A DNA stretch of 5,205 nucleotides, from the NCBI GenBank assembly GCA_018665505.1, contig JABJCS010000817.1, positions 1 to 5,205 of the forward strand, read 5' to 3'. The stretch comes from Alphaproteobacteria bacterium (GTDB lineage Bacteria > Pseudomonadota > Alphaproteobacteria > UBA8366). A model generated the notes under the pieces. That model did no database searches, was not told the origin of the DNA, and worked only from the letters and a program-made list of their open reading frames with translations. The translations under genes and the position numbers were made by a program. Shown here piece after piece: positions 1 through 5,205 of the stretch (its first letter is position 1; the number at the start of each line of letters is the position of its first letter).

Positions 1-134
1 AAATAGAAGGCCGCAGTCTTGCGGTTCACACCACATAAACTGGTAGCTGTCCGGGCCGTCGTGCCAGCAACAAAATGTTCGATCAGACGATCCTGCCTGT
101 ATCTGCTCAGACGGCTCTTGCGCATGGATACCAT
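1..134 (-). CDS. IS1595-family transposase, N-terminal fragment (cut by window edge)
   Basis: The first 44 codons of a DDE-type transposase read from 134 down to 3 on the minus strand, starting MVSMRKSRLSRYRQ and including LIEHFVAG, TARTATSLCGVN and KTAAFY. This is the N-terminal helix-turn-helix-like region of IS1595/IS1016 transposases; the catalytic ISXO2-like domain would lie off the left edge. The start at 134 is preferred because an AGAGG Shine-Dalgarno-like sequence (140-144 on the plus strand as CCTCT) lies 5 nt upstream. The alternative ATG at 125 (MRKSRLS) matches the usual annotated start of relatives but has no obvious ribosome binding site. No frameshift or stop is seen in the visible part, so nothing here shows the element to be dead. 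Confidence 0.82.
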   Translation of the reverse strand, partial: MVSMRKSRLSRYRQDRLIEHFVAGTTARTATSLCGVNRKTAAFY

Positions 135-150
135 GATAACCTCTAATCTC

Positions 151-169
151 GGTTATCTGGGACAGCCCC
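151..169. repeat. Terminal inverted repeat of the IS
   Basis: Read outward-in on the minus strand this is GGGGCTGTCCCAGATAACC. It sits at the outer limit of the IS, 17 bp beyond the transposase start, where the terminal repeat is expected. Its inner limit is uncertain because the partner repeat is outside the window. Confidence 0.7.
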
Positions 170-179
170 TAAGAAAATT

Positions 180-2204
180 ATGTCCGAAGCCTTAACCGTC
201 CTTGCCGTTGTCATCGCGATCTTCGGCACGGGTGCGTTTTACAGGCATCTCTGGAAGCAGGAACACATCCGCCGCACGCGAGCGGAGAAGCGGCTGGAGG
301 AGCTTTCCACCGCCTCTTCCGACTGGTTATGGGAGACAGATGCGGATGGCCAATACACCTACTTTTCGGACACCTACATCCCCAATAGCAGCATATCCGT
401 TTCCGAAGTGCTCGGACTCACAAGACAAGAATTCTTCGCGGACCGTTTGACCGACGAAGAATTGGCGGATGGCGAAAAAAAATCGACAAGCTTTTGGCAA
501 ACCGTTGAGGCACAGCAGCCTTTCGAGGGGTTTGTCTTTACGCTATTCGACTCAGATCAGACCGTGCGGACCTTGCGTTTAAGTGGCGCGCCCGTGTTCA
601 GCAAAGACGGTGCCTTCCAAGGATACAGGGGCACAGGCACCAACCTTACGACCCAGCTGAGTGCCGAGCGCGAGCTGGAAACACGCCGAAATCTTCTGCG
701 ATCCATCATCGAAAATGCCCCTGGGCAAATTACCCTGAAGGATACCGACGGGCGATGCGGCCTGGTCAATGCCGCATTCGCCGAAGGCTGGGGCCTGCAA
801 CCGCAGGACATGATCGGCAAAACTCTGCGCGAAATTGCGGGCCCGGACTATATCGACGAGACGGAAGCCCATGACCGGGCGGTTATGATGTCGCGGAAAC
901 CGGTGATCCGTGAACGCAGCATCGTATCCCCTGATGGCACGATCAATGCGCAAATGGTCACGAAATTTCCGATCCCAAATGCCTCCGGCGACATTTCCGG
1001 TATCGGGACGTGCAGCAGCGATATCACCGAACTGAAGGAGACTCAGAAGATTCTCTCCAAGAGAGAGGAGGAATTCCGCAGTATCTTCGAAAGTTCTCAT
1101 ATCGACATGTGTCTGCAAAATGAAAGTGGACGCCGGCTTTACGTAAATCAGGCCTATTGCGATATCCTCGGTGTGCCGCGCGAGGAACTCGAGGGCACGA
1201 CGATCATCGATTTCACTCACCCGGACGATACAGATGCGTCGGCAGATGTCTTACGCAGTCTCAACAACGCGGAATCGGACTATGCGCGGTTCGAGAAACG
1301 ATTTATCCGGGCCGACGGCAGCGTCGTCTGGGGCGATGTCAATATTTCACCCTTGCGCCTCAGCGGCGACAATGAAGCGCGCGCCATTGCACAAATCATC
1401 GACATCACGGATCAGAAGCAATCCGAATCCGCGTTGATCGACGCCAAGGAACACGCGGAGATGGCGAATCGGACGAAGTCCGAGTTCCTCGCCAATATGA
1501 GCCATGAGCTGCGCACTCCACTGAACTCGATCATCGGGTTCTCGCAAATTCTGATGACGGAAATGTTCGGCGGCCTCGGCAATCCCCGTTACGTCGATTA
1601 TTCGCGCGACATTTACGATTCCAGCACACATTTATTGAGCGTGATCAGCGACATTCTCGACATCTCCAAGATCGAGGCGGGGGAGGCAACTGTCATGCCG
1701 AGCGCGGTCTATATTCCGGACGCGATCCACGCCTGCGTCACCATGATTGAGACCCGCGCCGAAATGAAAGACATCAGTATCGATATCGACCTTCCCGACG
1801 AGCTGCCGCAGTTATACGTGGACGTCCGGCAGCAAAAACAGATCTTGTTGAACCTGCTGTCGAACGCGGTCAAATTTACCCCGGATGGCGGTAAGATCAT
1901 CATCTCTGCCAGAATGGAGCCGGACGATTCACTGTGCATACAGGTCAAGGACAACGGCATCGGTATCGCCCCCCAAGATATGCAGAAAATCTTTGAACCA
2001 TTCGGTCAAGTTCAATCGAAACCGGATCGCCCCCATGAAGGCACCGGCCTCGGCCTCTCGCTCTCCAGGAGCTTGACGGAACTGAACGGCGGCCAGCTGA
2101 AGCTCACAAGCGAGATCGGCAAGGGAACCAGCGTCAGCATCCAATTTCCAGCCGAGAAAGTCGTGCCTAAGAAAGACGATCCGGCGGCACGGGAGACGGT
2201 ATAG
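180..2204 (+). CDS. Membrane-anchored PAS-domain sensor histidine kinase
   Basis: A 674-residue sensor kinase that should autophosphorylate on His and pass the phosphate to an unidentified response regulator. Visible order: one transmembrane segment (about 4-20), a charged coiled-coil-like stretch (24-43), a divergent PAS (about 44-158, ending in a PAC-like YRGTGTNLT), PAS 2 (about 172-287), PAS 3 (about 296-414), HisKA (about 432-500) with SHELRTP at 441-447 and phospho-acceptor H442, then HATPase_c (about 548-657) with N-box N558/N562, G1 DNGIGI (591-596), F-box FEPF (605-608) and G2 GTGLGL (621-626). All catalytic motifs are intact. There is no HAMP, periplasmic sensor domain or receiver domain, so sensing is probably cytoplasmic through the PAS domains. 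The HisKA region, with [10 protein letters not shown], resembles alphaproteobacterial PleC/DivJ-type kinases. The start is uncertain: ATG 180 has only a weak AAGAAAA upstream and an IS ends at 169, so the native N-terminus or promoter may have been lost. Ligand and partner are unknown. Confidence 0.94.
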   Translation: MSEALTVLAVVIAIFGTGAFYRHLWKQEHIRRTRAEKRLEELSTASSDWLWETDADGQYTYFSDTYIPNSSISVSEVLGLTRQEFFADRLTDEELADGEKKSTSFWQTVEAQQPFEGFVFTLFDSDQTVRTLRLSGAPVFSKDGAFQGYRGTGTNLTTQLSAERELETRRNLLRSIIENAPGQITLKDTDGRCGLVNAAFAEGWGLQPQDMIGKTLREIAGPDYIDETEAHDRAVMMSRKPVIRERSIVSPDGTINAQMVTKFPIPNASGDISGIGTCSSDITELKETQKILSKREEEFRSIFESSHIDMCLQNESGRRLYVNQAYCDILGVPREELEGTTIIDFTHPDDTDASADVLRSLNNAESDYARFEKRFIRADGSVVWGDVNISPLRLSGDNEARAIAQIIDITDQKQSESALIDAKEHAEMANRTKSEFLANMSHELRTPLNSIIGFSQILMTEMFGGLGNPRYVDYSRDIYDSSTHLLSVISDILDISKIEAGEATVMPSAVYIPDAIHACVTMIETRAEMKDISIDIDLPDELPQLYVDVRQQKQILLNLLSNAVKFTPDGGKIIISARMEPDDSLCIQVKDNGIGIAPQDMQKIFEPFGQVQSKPDRPHEGTGLGLSLSRSLTELNGGQLKLTSEIGKGTSVSIQFPAEKVVPKKDDPAARETV

Positions 2205-2212
2205 CGAAGCCG

Positions 2213-3373
2213 TTAATTCCGTTCGTACTGCCCCAGCTCCGCGCGGCGCACGATGGCCCAGCGGTATTGGTCGGGCCAGAGCTTGAATGCGTCTTCCTGT
2301 TCCAATGCTTCCGCTGCATGCAGCGCCCAGAACGGGTCGTGCATCAGCTCGCGACCGAGGGCCACCAGGTCGGCTCTGCCGTCCTGCAAGATATCTTCCG
2401 CTTGTTGCGGGTCGACGATGCGACCGACGGCCATGGTCGGCACATCCGCACCGCGTCGAATAGCTTCCGAATACGGCACTTGGAAGCCGAGCGGGCGTTG
2501 GCCTGATTTCGGCAACGGCTTGCCGTCGTCCTGGGCTCGGAAGGCAGGTGCTCCGGTGATGCCGCCGGCGGAGCAATCGACCACATCGACACCGCGCTCC
2601 TTGAGCGCCGTCGCCAGCGCAACCGAATCTTCGATCTCCCATCCGTAGCCGTCGATGGCAGAGAGACGGAAGAACAGCGGCAGCTCGTCGGGCCACGCTG
2701 CCCGAACGGCTTCGGTGACTTCCAGGGCGAAACGCATGCGCCCGGCGCGGTCGCCGCCGTAGCCGTCATTGCGCTGATTGCTGAGGGATGAGAGAAAACT
2801 GTGGATGAGATATCCATGCGCGCCGTGAATTTCCAAAACCTTGAATCCGGCCTGGGCCGAGCGCCTGGCGCTGTCCGCAAAGGCAGCCACGACGTCCGCG
2901 ATTTCAGTTTCGCTCAAGGCATGAGGCGTCGGCCATCCCTCGGCCAACGGCACTTCCGACGGCGCCACGGTTTGCCAGCCGGGATCGCCCCACGCGGTAT
3001 CGCCGATCGCGAGCGGGACACCTTTTGCCCAAGGCGGTGCCGCTGATGCCTTGCGCCCTGCATGGGCGATTTGCATCCCCGGGACCGATCCCATCGATGA
3101 GATGAATTCAGTCGTCAGCTTGAGAGCCTCCGCCTGTTCGTCGGTCCAGATACCAAGACAGCGCGGCGTGATGCGCCCGCGTGGATCAACCCCACTGGCT
3201 TCCGCGAATACCAATCCAACACCGCCCCGCGCGAAGGTGCTGAGATGCGCGAATTGCCAGCTCGAAGCGACACCGCTATTTGCGGAATACATACAAAGCG
3301 GTGAGAGCACGACGCGGTTCGGCAGCGTGACGCCACGCAATTTAAGCGGAGAAAAGAGGAGATTGTTACTCAT
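2213..3373 (-). CDS. Old yellow enzyme family NADPH:flavin oxidoreductase (YqjM/XenA class)
   Basis: A 386-residue FMN-dependent ene-reductase, expected to reduce the C=C bond of alpha,beta-unsaturated carbonyls or nitro compounds with NAD(P)H in the cytoplasm. Full-length TIM barrel of the thermophilic-like (YqjM) class. Visible family residues: C27 and Y29 in LSPLCMYS (redox-tuning Cys typical of this class), EAS (58-60), Q101 and H104 in QIAHAGRK, H183 and H186 in EIHGAHGYLIHSFLS (substrate-anion pair), SNQRNDGYGG (198-207), R236 in FFRLSA, the phosphate-binding AVGRI (315-319) and LGRELMHDPF (339-348), and the C-terminal WPDQY. ATG 3373 (MSNNLLFSPLKLRG) is chosen because the family begins there; an in-frame ATG at 3418 would add 15 residues encoded partly by a palindromic repeat. 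The best ribosome binding site, AAGGA (3387-3391), is 13 nt from the ATG, rather far. It converges with the kinase gene and follows the quinone reductase gene on the same strand. The natural substrate cannot be told; class assignment is firm. Confidence 0.95.
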   Translation of the reverse strand: MSNNLLFSPLKLRGVTLPNRVVLSPLCMYSANSGVASSWQFAHLSTFARGGVGLVFAEASGVDPRGRITPRCLGIWTDEQAEALKLTTEFISSMGSVPGMQIAHAGRKASAAPPWAKGVPLAIGDTAWGDPGWQTVAPSEVPLAEGWPTPHALSETEIADVVAAFADSARRSAQAGFKVLEIHGAHGYLIHSFLSSLSNQRNDGYGGDRAGRMRFALEVTEAVRAAWPDELPLFFRLSAIDGYGWEIEDSVALATALKERGVDVVDCSAGGITGAPAFRAQDDGKPLPKSGQRPLGFQVPYSEAIRRGADVPTMAVGRIVDPQQAEDILQDGRADLVALGRELMHDPFWALHAAEALEQEDAFKLWPDQYRWAIVRRAELGQYERN

Positions 3374-3386
3374 GAAGATACGTTTT

Positions 3387-3391
3387 TCCTT
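3387..3391 (-). promoter_or_regulatory. Probable ribosome binding site of the flavin oxidoreductase gene
   Basis: AAGGA on the minus strand, 13 nt before ATG 3373. The spacing is longer than ideal. It is the only purine-rich match between the repeat and the start codon, and it supports the start at 3373 over the one at 3418. Confidence 0.5.
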
Positions 3392-3398
3392 AATATCT

Positions 3399-3521
3399 CG
3401 TCGTTCCGGGACGGGCATCGCCCGGACCCGGAATTATGGCCTGAGCCCGACCGTCGGACAATCCGCACACTGGAAACGCTCAGGCAGTAGTTCCGGGTTC
3501 GCTTCGCGCCCCGGAATGACG
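3399..3521. repeat. Bipartite nested palindromic intergenic repeat
   Basis: A 123-bp element in the spacer between the two minus-strand reductase genes. Its ends, CGTCGTTCCGGG (3399-3410) and CCCGGAATGACG (3510-3521), are inverted repeats with 11 of 12 positions matching. Each end is also a local hairpin: TTCCGGG 3404-3410 with CCCGGAA 3427-3433, with an inner GGGC/GCCC stem around ATC; and TTCCGGG 3491-3497 with CCCGGAA 3510-3516, with an inner CGC/GCG stem around TTC. Between them lies a further perfect inverted repeat, GCCTGAGC 3439-3446 and GCTCAGGC 3478-3485. The CGTCATTCCGGGG...CCCGGAA pattern resembles short dispersed palindromes common between genes in alphaproteobacteria such as Bradyrhizobium; that comparison is from memory. 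No U-tract follows either hairpin, so it is not a standard intrinsic terminator, although it could attenuate or stabilise a read-through transcript. Confidence 0.8.
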
Positions 3522-3558
3522 TGGTAGAGTGGGTAGATATCTAGCCAACATGCGACCT

Positions 3559-4590
3559 CTATTGTCCCAGACGTTTCGCTTCCTCATCCATCACGACGGC
3601 AACACGGCCGATGGCGGCTCGGTCCAAGACTGCCGCCATCGCATCTTGGAAATCCTCCAGCTTGAAGGTTTTCCAAATCCGCGGCTTTATTTTTCCGGCT
3701 TCGAACCAGTCGAACATCTGCTGCATCAACGGATGAATGCGCGGCGCCATCTCATCGCGTACGTCGTCCGGGCTCCAGCCGATGTAATAGCCCATGTTGA
3801 GCCCGGTCACGGTGATGTTTTTAACCAATAGGATATTGGCCGGAATCTCCTGTATCGTGCCGCCGGCAAAACCGACCGGCATGATGCGACCTTCCGGCGC
3901 GATGCAGCGAAGCGACTGCTTAAATACATCGCCGCCCACTGGATCGTAAATGGCATTGGCACCGCGCCCGTCGGTGAGCTCATTCACGATTTTGCGGAAC
4001 TCGCCCTCGCGGTAATTAATTACATGATCCGCGCCGTGAGCCTTTGCCGCTTCCAACTTCTCGGCCGACCCGGCGGTAGCGATCACGGTCGCCCCGATGA
4101 TCTTACCAATCTCGATCGCAGCCAAGCCAACCCCGCCGGCAGCACCGTGCACCAACAAAGTCTCGCCCGCTTCCAGACGCAGCAGATGCGGCCACAATAG
4201 GGCCGCTGCTGACGTCGCATAGGAATTGGTGAAGCAGATCGCCCGATCAAAGGTTAAGCCGTCGGGTATCTTGAACGTGTTCACCTCATTGGCGACCGCG
4301 ACCTCGGCCAAGCCGCCCCAATCGAGGACGGCGCACACTCGGTCGCCGACTTTAATCCGCTCACAGCCTTCGGCCACGTCGGTGACGATCCCGGCCACTT
4401 CGGCAGCAGGGACAAAGGGAAGCGGAGGCTTGCGTTGATAACGGCCCGCCACCATCAAGCTCAAGGCGAAGCTGATGCCCGTTGCCTGGGTTCGAATGCG
4501 GACCTGCTTCGGCCCCAATTCCGGCTCCGGACATTCTATCAGTTTCAGGTTTTCGAAATCGGTAAATTCCTCGACGAGTACGCCTCGCAT
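3559..4590 (-). CDS. Zinc-independent NADPH:quinone oxidoreductase-like MDR protein
   Basis: A 343-residue medium-chain reductase of the quinone oxidoreductase (zeta-crystallin-like) group, expected to reduce quinones or enones with NADPH in the cytoplasm. The N-terminal GroES-like domain (about 1-120) carries PAAEVAGIV (61-69), where relatives usually have PG.E, and VGDRV (81-85). The Rossmann domain (about 120-260) carries HGAAGGVG (148-155), the AAGGVG dinucleotide signature of this group, and ends with a normal IGRV.V tail. The GHE and four-Cys zinc motifs of alcohol dehydrogenases are absent, hence zinc-free. ATG 4590 (MRGVLVEEF) is chosen since the family starts there and AAGGG (4598-4602) lies 7 nt upstream; a longer in-frame ORF reaching back to 4692 would run into the neighbouring gene's ribosome binding site. 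It is divergent from bdhA (114-bp gap) and 185 bp upstream of the flavin oxidoreductase gene on the same strand. Substrate is not determinable; an acryloyl-CoA- or crotonyl-type reductase of the same superfamily is a less likely alternative. Confidence 0.93.
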   Translation of the reverse strand: MRGVLVEEFTDFENLKLIECPEPELGPKQVRIRTQATGISFALSLMVAGRYQRKPPLPFVPAAEVAGIVTDVAEGCERIKVGDRVCAVLDWGGLAEVAVANEVNTFKIPDGLTFDRAICFTNSYATSAAALLWPHLLRLEAGETLLVHGAAGGVGLAAIEIGKIIGATVIATAGSAEKLEAAKAHGADHVINYREGEFRKIVNELTDGRGANAIYDPVGGDVFKQSLRCIAPEGRIMPVGFAGGTIQEIPANILLVKNITVTGLNMGYYIGWSPDDVRDEMAPRIHPLMQQMFDWFEAGKIKPRIWKTFKLEDFQDAMAAVLDRAAIGRVAVVMDEEAKRLGQ

Positions 4591-4597
4591 CGGCTTT

Positions 4598-4602
4598 CCC
4601 TT
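4598..4602 (-). promoter_or_regulatory. Ribosome binding site of the quinone reductase gene
   Basis: AAGGG on the minus strand, 7 nt before ATG 4590. Good spacing; it decides the start in favour of 4590 over the upstream in-frame ATG at 4692. Confidence 0.7.
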
Positions 4603-4672
4603 CTGTGCATAAACTTCGGCAGGAAAGATAGGTGCGCGGCCGCCCCTGACATCCCCGGACCCCGCCTTACTT

Positions 4673-4686
4673 ATTCTGAGAAGAAT
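4673..4686. promoter_or_regulatory. Small inverted repeat in the divergent intergenic region (possible operator)
   Basis: ATTCT-GAGA-AGAAT is a perfect 5-bp inverted repeat with a 4-bp spacer, 18 bp before the bdhA start and just upstream of its ribosome binding site. In this 114-bp region a CTGACA (4646-4651) could act as a -35 for bdhA, with a poor -10 near 4668-4677. I see no strong promoter on either strand. The repeat is short enough to be chance. Confidence 0.25.
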
Positions 4687-4690
4687 TTCC

Positions 4691-4698
4691 AAGGGGAG
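4691..4698 (+). promoter_or_regulatory. Ribosome binding site of bdhA
   Basis: AAGGGGAG, 6 nt before ATG 4705. An overlapping ATG at 4700 is in another frame and stops after three codons (ATG AAA TGC TGA), so 4705 is the start. Confidence 0.8.
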
Positions 4699-4704
4699 AA
4701 TGAA

Positions 4705-5205
4705 ATGCTGAACGGCAAATGCGCGCTGATCACCGGGTCGACGAGCGGGATCGGTCTGGCCTATGCAAAAGCATTAGCCGCCGAAGGGTGCGAGATCATG
4801 ATGAACGGCGTGGCGGATGCGGACATCATCGACGCCGCCAAGGCAGAAGTCACAGCAGCGGGCGCGAAAGCGGTTCATTTCTCCGCCGCTGATATGCGGA
4901 TACCGGAAGAAATTCGAGCGATGGTCACCGATGCAACAGCAGCAATGGGTAAGGTCGACATCCTGATCAACAATGCAGGCATCCAGCACGTCTCCCGTAT
5001 CGAAGACTTCCCGGACGACCAATGGGACGACATCATGGCGATCAATCTCTCCTCGTCCTTCCACACCATCAAGGCGGTCTTGCCTCAAATGCGTGAGCGC
5101 GACTGGGGACGGATCATCAACACCAGTTCGGTGCAAGGCATCGTCGCCTCGATCCATAAAGCAGCCTATGTTTCGGCAAAGCACGGGTTGGTCGGATTGA
5201 CCAAG
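4705..5205 (+). CDS. bdhA: D-3-hydroxybutyrate dehydrogenase-like SDR, 3' end cut by window
   Basis: The first 167 residues of a classical short-chain dehydrogenase (full family length about 260), best matching NAD-dependent 3-hydroxybutyrate dehydrogenase, which interconverts D-3-hydroxybutyrate and acetoacetate in PHB/ketone-body turnover. Visible: cofactor loop TGSTSGIG (10-17), D63, NNAG (89-92) followed by IQHV, N114 in INLSS, catalytic S142, Y155 and K159, and family-typical phrases FP..QWD.I.AINLSSSFHT and AAYVSAKHGLVGLTK. Against the characterised Pseudomonas enzymes, whose numbering falls in register, substrate-carboxylate residues Q94 and K152 are kept but the usual His at 144 is Gln (SSVQGIVAS). 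W187 and Q196 lie beyond the window. The start is fixed by a strong ribosome binding site 6 nt upstream. It is divergent from the quinone reductase gene. An SDR acting on another 3-hydroxy acid is the main alternative because of the 144 change. Confidence 0.85.
   Translation, partial: MLNGKCALITGSTSGIGLAYAKALAAEGCEIMMNGVADADIIDAAKAEVTAAGAKAVHFSAADMRIPEEIRAMVTDATAAMGKVDILINNAGIQHVSRIEDFPDDQWDDIMAINLSSSFHTIKAVLPQMRERDWGRIINTSSVQGIVASIHKAAYVSAKHGLVGLTK

Larger units (their letters stand above)
1..169 (-). mobile_element. Partial IS1595-family (IS1016-like) insertion sequence, one end only
   Basis: This is the transposase-start end of an insertion sequence that continues beyond the left edge of the window. 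Two things support it. The minus strand encodes a transposase N-terminus with the MRKSRLS...HFVAG.TARTA..LCGVN pattern that I recognise from IS1595-family, IS1016-group elements. The outer edge, read on the minus strand from 169, begins GGGGCTGTCCCAGATAACC, which is the kind of terminal repeat these elements carry. The boundary is placed at 169; it could be one base either way. The family is known to make 8-bp target duplications, so TAAGAAAA (170-177) is the predicted duplication, but the other end is not visible to confirm it. Family assignment is by recall of motifs, not by a search. Confidence 0.85.

Noticed and set aside
118..149. Outward promoter in the IS end driving the kinase
   Set aside because: TTGCGC (118-123) is followed by GATAAC at only 11 bp or TAATCT at 20 bp; neither spacing is convincing.
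579..1220. Minus-strand open frame of 213 codons inside the kinase gene
   Set aside because: Lies wholly antisense to the PAS region of the kinase, with no recognisable domain and no ribosome binding site that stands out.
1929..2696. Long minus-strand open frame (255 codons) spanning the end of the kinase gene and the flavin oxidoreductase gene
   Set aside because: It overlaps two well-recognised genes in other frames; its Arg/Ala/Gly-rich translation has no family motif. A shadow of GC-rich coding sequence.
3374..3418. N-terminal extension of the flavin oxidoreductase to an ATG at 3418
   Set aside because: The extra 15 residues come partly from the palindromic repeat and precede the family's normal start (MSNNLLFSPLKLRG).
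3399..3521. CRISPR array or intrinsic terminator
   Set aside because: The repeated blocks are palindromes in inverted orientation, not direct repeats with spacers, and no T-tract follows the hairpins on either strand.
4591..4692. N-terminal extension of the quinone reductase to an ATG at 4692
   Set aside because: Adds 34 residues with no family similarity and covers the divergent promoter region; the start at 4590 has a well-spaced ribosome binding site.
4774..5184. Minus-strand open frame of 136 codons antisense to bdhA
   Set aside because: bdhA on the plus strand has all SDR motifs; the antisense translation is rich in Asp/Arg/Val as expected for a shadow frame.

Overview
The window looks like chromosomal DNA from an alphaproteobacterium of moderate-to-high GC. 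This rests on the PleC/DivJ-like look of the histidine kinase HisKA region, on a short dispersed palindrome of a type familiar from Bradyrhizobium/Rhodospirillales-like genomes, and on a 3-hydroxybutyrate dehydrogenase typical of PHB-metabolising proteobacteria. The genus cannot be named from the sequence alone. Everything here belongs to known families; I found no convincing new multi-gene system.

Layout. Positions 1-169 are one end of an IS1595-family (IS1016-like) insertion sequence: the first 44 codons of its transposase on the minus strand and its terminal inverted repeat. The IS stops about 10 bp before the start codon of a 674-residue membrane-anchored sensor histidine kinase with three PAS domains (180-2204, plus). 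The kinase converges on a minus-strand gene for an old-yellow-enzyme (YqjM/XenA class) flavin oxidoreductase (2213-3373), with only 8 bp between the stop codons. Upstream of that gene, a 185-bp spacer holds a 123-bp nested palindromic repeat (3399-3521). Next, also on the minus strand, is a zinc-free NADPH:quinone oxidoreductase-like MDR gene (3559-4590). A 114-bp divergent intergenic region then leads to a plus-strand SDR gene, most like D-3-hydroxybutyrate dehydrogenase (bdhA), which runs off the right edge of the window (4705-5205).

How the genes may work together. The three enzymes are all soluble nicotinamide-dependent oxidoreductases. The two minus-strand reductases (ene-reductase and quinone/enone reductase) handle electrophilic alkenes or quinones and may share a transcript. 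The divergent bdhA belongs to ketone-body/PHB turnover. Co-regulation of the three is inference only. The kinase has no response regulator beside it here and may be an orphan.

Most interesting points: the IS junction that has replaced the native upstream region of the kinase; the bipartite nested palindrome in the leader of the flavin oxidoreductase; and a Gln in the bdhA product at the position where the characterised enzymes carry a substrate-binding His.
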